DNA of 7,414 bases from Planctomycetaceae bacterium (GTDB lineage: Bacteria > Planctomycetota > Planctomycetia > Pirellulales > Thermoguttaceae): contig JAISBG010000015.1 in assembly GCA_031266315.1 (NCBI GenBank), forward strand, positions 1-7,414, written 5' to 3'. Position 1 is the stretch's first letter; the number at the start of each line of letters is the position of its first letter. Below are positions 1 through 6,479 of this stretch, piece after piece. A model generated the notes under the pieces. That model was given only the letters and a program-made list of their open reading frames with translations. It was not told the DNA's origin and made no database searches. The position numbers and the translations under genes are program-made.

Positions 1-395
1 CCAAGTAATAAATGATTTAATAATTTGTTGCGTAAAAAAAACGGTAAATGATAACCCGCCGGATTCGAGATTAAACAAATTTCATGGAGCGGTTCTTCGT
101 TCACACCGAAAAAATAGGAAACATCCGTCATCATGTTGCCGCGCCACGGAAACGGTGAATTGGAAAAAAAGAATTGTGGTCGTTGACGATTGCCTTCAGG
201 AACGGTTGGCAAGGATTTTGCCGAAACCTCACTCTGATAACGTTGCATCAATGCCTCAATCGATACCGGAATGTTTTTCGATTCAAGAATTGTCCCAATA
301 AAACCGGAACCCGATTCGTCCGATGCCGGATTGATCGGATCAAGAATAAGTTCGTAACCGCCGGATTGGAGAGTTGCCGGAAATTTGTTTGTTTG
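1..395 (-). pseudogene. In-frame continuation of the giant secreted protein beyond a stop codon (partial, runs off the window)
   Basis: Reading on from the TAA at 396-398 in the same minus-strand frame gives 131 further codons with no stop, up to the window edge. The translation looks like normal protein: it starts QTNKFPATLQSGGYELILDP, is rich in Gly, Pro and Ser, and has no low-complexity junk. Codon choice resembles the part before the stop. No other frame here offers a better gene. The simplest reading is that this is the C-terminal part of the same gene, cut off by a nonsense substitution. No ribosome binding site or early start suggests independent translation. By chance a frame this long without a stop is possible but unlikely. 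The true end of the gene lies outside the window. Confidence 0.5.
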
Positions 396-3300
396 TTATT
401 CCACATTGTTGACCGTGGTAAACCATTCATCTTGCCAATACGCAAACCAATGTTTTACTTCTTCCGATCGTGCAGGAGTCGGCGCGGAAACAGAATTTAA
501 TATAAGAAGAAGATTGTTCAGACGGATCAAATTGAGTTTGAGTAACGTTTGCATTGCCTTGTTTCCCGATACAGGAATATGACCGGATAAAACGTTGCCG
601 AAATTCTGTCCTTCACGGTTACGATGTACCAAAATATCAAACGGCGAAAAGAAACCGTCAGACGGTGTTTCCAAAGAAACCGTCCAAAGTGTTTGTTGTA
701 CGAGAACTCCTTCAAGCACCGGAAAACGCAATGCGATGGTTCGTTTTTCCTGATTCAGTTGCGATAACGTCAACGGTTGCGCTGACGTTTCGCCGGCGGT
801 TAGTTGTCCTCGAAAAATGATTTTAACACGTTGCGGATAATCGCTTGACCAGAGATCAATTTTCCATTGATCCTCCGACAACTTCATTCCTTTCGACGCA
901 ATTCCGGCACAGGTTACACGAATTAATTCATAATCCGACGGTATTCGCAGGAGGAAACTGTCTTGTCCCCGACTCTTCAGATCAATTGTCGCACAACCCA
1001 ATAAAACACCGTTATTCCGAATAAAAATGTCCATGTCGTAAAGACTTGCAATCGACGGTGAATTTTTTCGTGTTATTGTTGCGGTAAAATCTTCGGTTCC
1101 GTTTCCGGCAGCCTGAAGAAATAAGCGGGAATTGGTTTCCGATACGGGTTCACGTACAATAATTGTTTGAACCGTACCGCCTTGAGAGGTAATTCCTTCC
1201 GGCACCGTGAGAACCGTGCCGGGAACCAATATTTTATTTTCCTCTGGAAGTTTCGCCGTTTTTTCTTCCAATTTTTCTTCCAATTGTTTTCGGGTTGCGT
1301 CATCAACTGTTTCAAGACGATTTAAGTTCCATGGAATTATTTCACCGTCCGCATATCGCGGCAAAATAATATAAGTTTTAGTTTCAATTTTTTCCGCCTT
1401 ATCGAGTTCGGGAATCAACTTCGGAACCGAAACAGAAATTCCTGCCGTATTGAGTGTTGCCTTGATTCGGAAATGCAGTTGACCGGAAAAAGGAGTTTTT
1501 TGTAACAATACCAAACGCGCATAACCGTCGTTTTGTTCCAGAGTAAACGGAACCGCTGGCTCCACCGAAATTGCCGAACCGCATTGCTCGTCCCAACGGA
1601 ACCGGATCGAATCAAGTTCTCCGCCGGAAATGTTCCAGAAAATATCAAACGTAACACTCCAATTATCCGTAACACTTCGTGAAACGGTTGTAATCTGTTC
1701 GCCTTGAATGTTCGGTTTATTCGGAATGAGCGAAAATGTTGGAGTTTGGAATGTTCGTGTTGTCGGCGGTGATTCCGGTGTTCGGTTGTTTTCGGGAGCA
1801 GACGGCGAATCCTTCCATCTCCATGAACGCAACGGAAGCGAATTTTGGAAAAGATTCGGCGCAACCGGCGCAGTTTCCGACGCTGTCCAATGAGTTTCTT
1901 CCGCCTGAATTTCCGCAACAACAGAAGAAGTCCGAAAAACGTTCAGTAATTTTTCCTCCGTCCGAACATCATCAAAAATAATAAAAGGAATCGGTTCGGG
2001 ATTGCGTTTGTGCGGATTGATTGGTGTTGCGAAATTACCTCGAATTGTTATCGAATAGTTTCCCGAAACCGCTCGTTTGAAAAAGAGAATCCGATGCGTC
2101 CGTTTTTCGTTCGCTAAATCAGGCGTTGTTTCCGCAACACGAATCTCCACCGGATTTTGCCGTGCGTCACGAACTTCAATAGATTCAATCCGCAATAATT
2201 CGGGAACAGAAAAACGTTGCAAAAAAACTTCCCGGACAGAAGAAAATTCGCCGCGGCAAAACAAACCGGAATCACCGTCATCAAAACGAATTGATTGATT
2301 CCATTTCACGGTCGGAGTTTGGTTTTTCGTCCGAATCGTCAACAACCATGAAGGTTCCGTTTTGGTCAAATCATATTCGGCTAACGGTTGTTCTTCGTTG
2401 CCGGAGCCGGACAAATTCGTTTCAAAACCGGTTCCCAAACCAACTTTCGGATAATCAAGTTCCATAACCGGATCGGCGGAAACAGCGAGCATTGATCGGG
2501 TAATTCGTGATTGTAACGCACGGAATTGAGGCAGCCGGACTTTGCCGATTCCGTTAAAATCACGAAGAACAAAACCTGCACTCACCGTCAAAATTCCTGA
2601 AACAGGCGTTTTGAAACTCAACCGAGTAATCTCATTTTGTAACGATGTTCCGTTGTCCAGACCGGCAGAATCAAGATACGTTTCCATTTGGTCAATCGGA
2701 TATTCTTCACAATGAAACGGACCGGAACGATGCCAACGCGGATCCGTCTGAAGATGAATCGAGGCAACTCGTCCGCCTTCAATTTTGAAGCGAAAATAAG
2801 TTCGGATTTCAACTTGTGTCGGTTTTGCCCAGAGCCGGAAAAATTGTTCGACTTCGGATGTTGTTGAAACGCTGCGGTTTAATTCGTTGTTCCACGAAAC
2901 GGCAAGTTGTCCCGAAGCACCAATTTCAGCAACAAAATTCGGCGACATCAACGAATTAGGCGTAACCGCTCCAAAACATTCCGAAACGTTAATCACCGGA
3001 GCGTCTTGCGGAGTTTTCAGGCGGAGAACCGTATTCGGAACTTTGGGAATATTGAAAGCAATCCGTCGGGTTTTATCGTGTTCTTCTTGTTTCGGGGCAA
3101 GCGTAAGTTCCAACCGGTGTTTTCCTCTTTTTTCATTTTCAACGTTAAAAACCAAGACACTGTTTTCTTTATTTGCCGTTGTTCGCCGGATTGCCTGAAT
3201 TGGTTTTGAATCCCAAAAAGCACGGTCTTGGAAAAGCGGCAGTAACGGAAAAATCATTGCGGCGTTTTCCGAATCCAGATTGATTTCAAAAATTGCTTTG

Positions 3301-3716
3301 AAATCGTCTGCCAGTTCGATGTCTTGCGTGAGCGGGTTATGGACAAGCGAACCTTGATATTCCGCCCGTTCAATATTCCATTGATGATGCGGTTCGGGAC
3401 CGGCTATTCTGGCATTCCGCGACAATAATTGAAGAAACTCCATCGGAATATAAACCGTGTTGCCGACAATTTTTTGAAACGAATCTATCGGAAAAAAAAC
3501 ACGATAAGGTTCCGGTCTTTCGGATTTGGGCGGAGTAAGTACGGTTGTCCCTGATTCTGTAGGCAATTCCGAAAAAATAGCCGGTTCTGATAAAGTGTTC
3601 GGTTCCGGCACGGCAACCAGTTCCGGCGTCTCCGAAAAAACAACGCAAGACATCAACTCCAACAACAAAACGGTCAACCAACCGCGTAATAAAATCGTTC
3701 TAATAAATAGATTCAT
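396..3716 (-). CDS. Very large exported protein of unknown function, planctomycete style
   Basis: The product has 1106 residues as read to the TAA. The N-terminus is a signal peptide: Arg6 and Arg11, a hydrophobic core at about residues 12-27, and a possible signal peptidase I site after VFS (residue 28). LMSC at 21-24 is a weak lipobox alternative. A Pro/Glu/Ser/Thr-rich linker follows to about residue 70. The rest alternates hydrophobic and polar residues and looks like repeated beta-sandwich units, with no transmembrane helix and no catalytic motif I recognise. Stretches such as VYIPMEFL (about residue 88) and the late LRIPSDYELIRVTCAG resemble segments I associate with large, uncharacterised planctomycete envelope proteins; that is recall, not a search. 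No Shine-Dalgarno sequence precedes ATG 3716, which is common in that phylum. The rpn gene lies 74 bp upstream on the same strand. The frame stays open after the stop, so the gene is probably interrupted. Role unknown; envelope location inferred. Confidence 0.75.
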   Translation of the reverse strand: MNLFIRTILLRGWLTVLLLELMSCVVFSETPELVAVPEPNTLSEPAIFSELPTESGTTVLTPPKSERPEPYRVFFPIDSFQKIVGNTVYIPMEFLQLLSRNARIAGPEPHHQWNIERAEYQGSLVHNPLTQDIELADDFKAIFEINLDSENAAMIFPLLPLFQDRAFWDSKPIQAIRRTTANKENSVLVFNVENEKRGKHRLELTLAPKQEEHDKTRRIAFNIPKVPNTVLRLKTPQDAPVINVSECFGAVTPNSLMSPNFVAEIGASGQLAVSWNNELNRSVSTTSEVEQFFRLWAKPTQVEIRTYFRFKIEGGRVASIHLQTDPRWHRSGPFHCEEYPIDQMETYLDSAGLDNGTSLQNEITRLSFKTPVSGILTVSAGFVLRDFNGIGKVRLPQFRALQSRITRSMLAVSADPVMELDYPKVGLGTGFETNLSGSGNEEQPLAEYDLTKTEPSWLLTIRTKNQTPTVKWNQSIRFDDGDSGLFCRGEFSSVREVFLQRFSVPELLRIESIEVRDARQNPVEIRVAETTPDLANEKRTHRILFFKRAVSGNYSITIRGNFATPINPHKRNPEPIPFIIFDDVRTEEKLLNVFRTSSVVAEIQAEETHWTASETAPVAPNLFQNSLPLRSWRWKDSPSAPENNRTPESPPTTRTFQTPTFSLIPNKPNIQGEQITTVSRSVTDNWSVTFDIFWNISGGELDSIRFRWDEQCGSAISVEPAVPFTLEQNDGYARLVLLQKTPFSGQLHFRIKATLNTAGISVSVPKLIPELDKAEKIETKTYIILPRYADGEIIPWNLNRLETVDDATRKQLEEKLEEKTAKLPEENKILVPGTVLTVPEGITSQGGTVQTIIVREPVSETNSRLFLQAAGNGTEDFTATITRKNSPSIASLYDMDIFIRNNGVLLGCATIDLKSRGQDSFLLRIPSDYELIRVTCAGIASKGMKLSEDQWKIDLWSSDYPQRVKIIFRGQLTAGETSAQPLTLSQLNQEKRTIALRFPVLEGVLVQQTLWTVSLETPSDGFFSPFDILVHRNREGQNFGNVLSGHIPVSGNKAMQTLLKLNLIRLNNLLLILNSVSAPTPARSEEVKHWFAYWQDEWFTTVNNVE

Positions 3717-3790
3717 GAATTACAAATGGTTTTGTTTTGAACCACTTACACGGTTCTGGTTTGAACGAAAATTCCTCTGAAATAGGAGAA

Positions 3791-4579
3791 TTATTTTTGT
3801 TTCTTTCTCTTTAGTCGGGCTATTTCTGCAAGAAGAATTTCATAGTTCCTGGCAAGTTTTTTCAGTTCTACTTGTTCTTTCTCACGCTCTTTGCGTTCAT
3901 TTTCGCGCTCTTGACGTTCTTTCTCGCGCTCTTTGCGTTCATTCTCGCGCTCTTGACGTTCGTTCTCAAGTTTTTTCATGAGTGCTTCAAGTTCTTCCAT
4001 GAGTTTTTCACGTTCTATTTTTCCCTCTTCTCTTCCTTCTTCTCTTCCTTCTATTCTTCCTTCGAGTTTTGAGGAGGCGACGGCACTCAAATCTTCACTA
4101 CGTTGCCACCAAGCATCATCGTAGGCTCTCTGTTCTTCCGGCGTAAGGAGGTCTCTGTCAAGTATTTTGCGTGCTTTGACAAGTCCTTTCGCTTTAAATT
4201 CATCTTTTATGACATTGTGTTTCAAAAAATAAACCCATTCATCAAACCTATCCTTCATTGTATCGTTAAAATTATTAACTTTCAAAACAAAATATTCGGG
4301 ATAAATATCACTTGCCGTTTCCTTGTTGAATGCATCACGTTGAGGCTTGGAAAGATAAAGTTCATCATTTTCGTGCAAACCTATAAAATTGGTTTTCCCG
4401 CGATAAATATAGTCTTTACCGTGTCCCAAGTCGAAATACACGATGTTGATAGAATAGATTTTCTTCACTTCCAGATATTCCGAACCTTGAACCATACGCT
4501 CGGTTATTGTCTTGCTGGTTCCGTACAACATGCGGTGCAAATAATCAATCTCCGGCGTAAACTGCAACTCTATTAACAT
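3791..4579 (-). CDS. Rpn-family recombination-promoting nuclease / putative transposase, C-terminal part after an in-frame stop
   Basis: This 262-residue frame opens with MLIELQFTPEIDYLHRMLYG, the strand-and-helix block of the Rpn / PD-(D/E)XK nuclease family, and carries the ExQ half of the active site (Glu4, Gln6 here). The helical middle, including DRDLLTPEEQRAYDDAWW, also fits the family. It lacks the N-terminal helices and the catalytic Asp, which lie directly upstream in the same frame behind one TAG. Rpn proteins are DNA endonucleases linked to RecA-independent recombination, toxicity and phage defence. Residues from about 173 form four EGRx tetrapeptides, then Glu/Arg/Lys heptads predicted to form a long coiled coil. 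ATG 4579 sits 3 nt after the TAG and has no Shine-Dalgarno of its own, so expression would need reinitiation or readthrough. Probably a broken gene; family assignment is firm. Confidence 0.85.
   Translation of the reverse strand: MLIELQFTPEIDYLHRMLYGTSKTITERMVQGSEYLEVKKIYSINIVYFDLGHGKDYIYRGKTNFIGLHENDELYLSKPQRDAFNKETASDIYPEYFVLKVNNFNDTMKDRFDEWVYFLKHNVIKDEFKAKGLVKARKILDRDLLTPEEQRAYDDAWWQRSEDLSAVASSKLEGRIEGREEGREEGKIEREKLMEELEALMKKLENERQERENERKEREKERQERENERKEREKEQVELKKLARNYEILLAEIARLKRKKQK
3875..3958 (-). repeat. 21-bp tandem repeat (four units; 42-bp higher-order unit twice) coding coiled-coil heptads
   Basis: Four 21-bp units lie end to end, in frame with the rpn gene, and encode alternating heptads RQERENE and RKERENE-type (RKEREKE). 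Paired units form two 42-bp copies, 3875-3916 and 3917-3958, that differ at only two positions. Such near-identity at the DNA level points to recent tandem duplication by slippage or unequal exchange, not only selection for a coiled coil. Unit number is a multiple of three bases, so copy changes alter helix length without breaking the frame. Confidence 0.85.
4016..4063 (-). repeat. 12-bp tandem repeat (four units) coding EGRx tetrapeptides in rpn
   Basis: Four 12-bp units encode EGRI, EGRE, EGRE and EGKI in order on the minus strand. They lie just before the heptad coiled coil. Tetrapeptide repeats of variable number are known in the C-terminal domain of Rpn proteins, where they form part of a dimerising helix. 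Here the units are close but not identical in DNA sequence. Confidence 0.75.
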
Positions 4580-4582
4580 AAT

Positions 4583-4807
4583 CTAGTTAGATTCGGCTTC
4601 ACCCAGAATATCCACTCTGTTGTGTTTATCCGTTGCATGTTCCTTGTTGCTTTCACTTTCGCCGATACTTTTTACTGAAACGTTATCTTTGAGCAATTCG
4701 CTTAAAAATCCTTCCAACACTTCGTAGTTGGCTTTGTTTCGCAACAAACGCTTCAACGCATAGTCAAACGATATTAACACCCGTTCACCGGTTTTACGTG
4801 ATTTCAT
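4583..4807 (-). CDS. Rpn-family nuclease, N-terminal part ending at an in-frame TAG
   Basis: These 74 residues match the start of Rpn-family nucleases: ISFDYALKRLLRNKANYEVL forms the N-terminal helices, and KHNRVDIL at 61-68 carries the catalytic-type Asp66. Family members continue from here with a short turn into the strand holding ExQ. In this window, that strand follows in the same frame after TAG: the stop is codon 75, and Glu80 and Gln82 of the joined numbering come next. Against my memory of family sequences (VDIL-x-ENESGEL-xx-IELQF), the TAG takes the place of one residue without any indel, so a single base change such as GAG to TAG would explain it. The start is ATG 4807 with a strong AAGGAG six bases upstream. 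Alone the fragment lacks half the active site and cannot be a working nuclease. Confidence 0.85.
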   Translation of the reverse strand: MKSRKTGERVLISFDYALKRLLRNKANYEVLEGFLSELLKDNVSVKSIGESESNKEHATDKHNRVDILGEAESN

Positions 4808-5210
4808 GATTTTCTCCTTAGTTTTATGTTCACAAAAATAATCGGGACTGTAAGTAAAGAAAATGAGAATTGGTAATACTTGCTGTGCCGAAAGTTCATT
4901 ATTGGAATCATACCATTTGTTTGGCTATTGCGAAAGAGTGCTCTTGCCAAATAATTGACCATTCAAAACAATTTCAGGAATGATTTGATTAACCGCTCAC
5001 AATCAATTTTAGATTTTTCGTAATTATTCAAGGAAAAAAATGTATAGATACTTTTGTGTTCAACGAACAGATCGCCTACCACCAACTTTTAACGAAAATT
5101 CCACTGAATAATTAGTAGGTGTGCGATAATTTAGGTATTTTTGATAATTGCTCTTTCCTAAAAACGCCATAGTTGTTATACTTCTTTTATTTTTACATGA
5201 AAGGCAGCCG
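4808..5210. other. Gene-free stretch upstream of rpn
   Basis: AT-rich, with no convincing gene on either strand. The rpn ribosome binding site is at its left edge; a promoter for rpn must lie here but I cannot pick clear -35/-10 boxes. Positions 5091-5107 hold a near copy of a 17-bp sequence at 3764-3780. From roughly 5115 on, the sequence may be the left end of the decayed IS5-type element whose transposase fragment starts at 5211; the exact end is not visible. Confidence 0.5.
4814..4819 (-). promoter_or_regulatory. Strong Shine-Dalgarno for the rpn gene
   Basis: On the minus strand AAGGAG lies six bases before ATG 4807, close to ideal spacing. It fixes the start of the rpn reading frame. 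It is the best ribosome binding site on the minus strand of this window; the giant protein gene downstream has none. Confidence 0.8.
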
Positions 5211-5288
5211 ATGCCAACACCTGCCGTCAACAATTATTCGACCGACCTGACGGATGAACAATGGGAACTCACCCATTCCTTCATCGTT
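5211..5288 (+). pseudogene. N-terminal remnant of an IS5-type transposase
   Basis: From ATG 5211 the translation begins MPTPAVNNYSTDLTDEQWEL. The segment YSTDLTDEQWEL is the signature start of IS5-family transposases (the DUF4096-type N-terminal domain). Homology fades after about 26 residues. The frame runs on to a TAA at 5343-5345, but that tail enters the attC-like repeat and is not transposase. The catalytic DDE domain is wholly missing, so this is dead. An upstream in-frame ATG at 5148 adds residues not seen in such proteins. A short purine-rich AAAGG precedes ATG 5211. The remnant has replaced or truncated the left arm of the first attC-like site. Confidence 0.6.
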
Positions 5289-5333
5289 TTACAAACTAGC
5301 GATCGTCCGAGAATTTCCTTATTCGTATCCGCC

Positions 5334-5363
5334 AAAACGACGTAAACAGTCGTAACGTTATGC
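5334..5363 (+). repeat. Right half of an attC-like integron recombination site (attC-1)
   Basis: Positions 5334-5368 match 6353-6387 at 31 of 35 bases. The half-site holds CGTAAACAG (L'-like) and the core GTTATGC at 5357-5363, a variant of the integron consensus GTTRRRY. No matching left arm (GCATAAC then CTGTTTACG) occurs upstream; an IS5 remnant lies there instead. It marks the left boundary of the glycosyltransferase cassette. The cut in true integrons falls between G and TT of the core. Confidence 0.6.
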
Positions 5364-5373
5364 GCAATGTCGC

Positions 5374-5400
5374 TTGACATTTATTGAAATAATATATATT
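5374..5400 (+). promoter_or_regulatory. Possible promoter of the glycosyltransferase cassette
   Basis: A perfect TTGACA (5374-5379) is followed after 15 bases by TATATT (5395-5400), five of six matches to the -10 consensus. The spacer is two bases shorter than ideal. The -35 overlaps a 6-bp inverted repeat, AATGTC 5366-5371 and GACATT 5376-5381, that could be an operator or a chance hairpin. It lies about 30 bp before the start codon. Confidence 0.4.
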
Positions 5401-5429
5401 GCAAGATAAAGAATATTTTGGAGAATTTT

Positions 5430-6233
5430 ATGAAAATCGTACCTATTATTATTTGGTATAACCCGCAGAAAATTACTGGGGGGGCTGTTAATAATATAAA
5501 GACATATTCAAAATATTTCAAAAGCATAATTGTAATTGACAACAGCAAATGTAATAATGAATATTTGCTGAAAATGATAGATAATGCATTGTATTATCCT
5601 AATTACGAAAACTTTGGAATAGCGAAAGCTTTAAATATCGGATGCCAAAAAGCTTTCGATGAAGGTTATGAATGGGTATTGACAATGGATCAGGATTCTT
5701 TCTGGAGTAATTCTGAAGAATTACAACGTTACATTCAATTTTCTGAAAAACTATACTTGAATAATGTAAAGAACATTAGTTTTTCTCCCAGCATGAAAAG
5801 CCTGCAGGAGATGATTTGGAAAGAAGAAGATGACACATTTCAGTATGAAAAAATAATATGGACAAGTGGTAATATTTTAAATCTTAAGGCATGGTTGGAC
5901 ATTGGAAAATTTAATGAAAAATTATTTATAGATGAGGTCGATCACGAAATTTGTTATCGTTTACGTTCAAAGGGATATAATTTAATAAACATACAAAATT
6001 GTTATATGAATCATGAAATTGGTTCACACCACGGATTACGGATGTACTATATTGTAAGGAACTGTTTGTATATGAAAGAACATTGGCCTGAATTTTGGAT
6101 AGAATATAATAGATATTCATATTTACGTGGATTGTTCCTTAATAAGATTAAATATTTGAAGATAATAGATTTGTATTTTATGGTTAAGGGACTTATTCAT
6201 GCCAAGAAAGGTATATACGGAAAATATAAATAA
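5430..6233 (+). CDS. Family 2 glycosyltransferase, rhamnosyltransferase-like
   Basis: The 267-residue product has the GT-A fold motifs of family 2 glycosyltransferases in order: IVIDNS (34-39) for nucleotide-sugar binding, NFGIAKALNIG (61-71), the metal-binding DQDS (87-90), SGN (146-148), IDEVDHEICYRLRSKG (167-182) with the likely catalytic-base Asp/Glu, and YYIVRN (206-211). DQDS and the YY-x-x-RN segment point to the RfbF-like rhamnosyltransferase group, which adds sugars to O-antigen or other surface polysaccharide at the cytoplasmic membrane; the true sugar is not certain. Length is close to normal for the group, so it is probably complete. I prefer ATG 5430 because GGAG lies six bases upstream at 5420-5423; an in-frame TTG at 5418 overlaps that site. 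It is much more AT-rich than the minus-strand genes and lies alone between two attC-like sites, so it looks like a captured integron cassette. Confidence 0.85.
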   Translation: MKIVPIIIWYNPQKITGGAVNNIKTYSKYFKSIIVIDNSKCNNEYLLKMIDNALYYPNYENFGIAKALNIGCQKAFDEGYEWVLTMDQDSFWSNSEELQRYIQFSEKLYLNNVKNISFSPSMKSLQEMIWKEEDDTFQYEKIIWTSGNILNLKAWLDIGKFNEKLFIDEVDHEICYRLRSKGYNLINIQNCYMNHEIGSHHGLRMYYIVRNCLYMKEHWPEFWIEYNRYSYLRGLFLNKIKYLKIIDLYFMVKGLIHAKKGIYGKYK

Positions 6234-6258
6234 ATATCAGCGTTGCAAGTGGCACGGT

Positions 6259-6382
6259 ACATAACAAGACTGTTTACGCTTCGCCGCTAGGCTACGTTTT
6301 GGACTAGGTCATTCCGCACGTTTCATTTCCACGCCAATCCTCTGCCACATTCAAAACGTCGTAAACAGCCGGAACGTTATGC
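6259..6382 (+). repeat. Complete attC-like integron recombination site (attC-2)
   Basis: It begins 26 bp after the glycosyltransferase stop. The outer pair is ACATAAC (6259-6265) with GTTATGC (6376-6382); the inner pair is CTGTTTACG (6270-6278) with CGTAAACAG (6359-6367), a perfect 9-bp complement. A further pair ACGTTTT (6294-6300) and AAAACGT (6353-6359) can extend the fold, partly overlapping the inner pair. Total length, about 124 bp, is within the known attC range (about 57-141 bp). The spacers between outer and inner boxes are unequal (4 and 8 bases), which is unusual. The core deviates from GTTRRRY by T at the second R. The left 78 bases are about 90% identical to the site after the next gene, as in arrays where attC sites form one family. 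Confidence 0.65.
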
Positions 6383-6428
6383 GAAATATGGACTAAAACT
6401 TTTTATGAAATTTGTATAATATAAACCA

Positions 6429-6457
6429 TTGACTAAAACAATTTTTTCACTTAGATT
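6429..6457 (+). promoter_or_regulatory. Possible promoter of the transglutaminase-like cassette
   Basis: TTGACT (6429-6434) is spaced 17 bases from TAGATT (6452-6457), giving five and four matches to the -35 and -10 consensus. A competing candidate is a perfect TATAAT at 6415-6420, which lacks a good -35. The sequence GACTAAAAC occurs twice 40 bp apart (6391-6399 and 6431-6439), so part of this leader may be duplicated. Confidence 0.35.
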
Positions 6458-6479
6458 GTCTTTATGAAGATAAATTAAT

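Noticed and set aside
3739..3756. Inverted repeat GAACC-8 nt-GGTTC between rpn and the giant gene as a terminator
   Set aside because: The stem is only 5 bp and no T-run follows on the minus strand.
3872..4576. Plus-strand open frames opposite the rpn gene (66 and 157 codons)
   Set aside because: They are antisense shadows; the Phe/Leu-rich product only mirrors the Glu/Arg/Lys codons of the coiled coil, and no ribosome binding site is present.
396..4807. A variant genetic code reading TAA and TAG as sense
   Set aside because: Translation past the TAA of the glycosyltransferase gives nonsense through the attC-like repeat, and only one stop is found in each of two genes.
4808..5040. Minus-strand fragments such as NNYEKSKIDCERLIKSF as a decayed transposase C-terminus
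   Set aside because: Only a vague likeness to IS5-type tails, with an in-frame stop and no signature motif.
5418..5429. TTG start giving a glycosyltransferase four residues longer
   Set aside because: The TTG overlaps the GGAG that serves ATG 5430, and the family begins near the VPIIIWYNP segment.
6464..6478. Four-codon leader peptide (ATG to TAA) before the transglutaminase-like gene
   Set aside because: Too short to judge and with no ribosome binding site or codon pattern that suggests attenuation.
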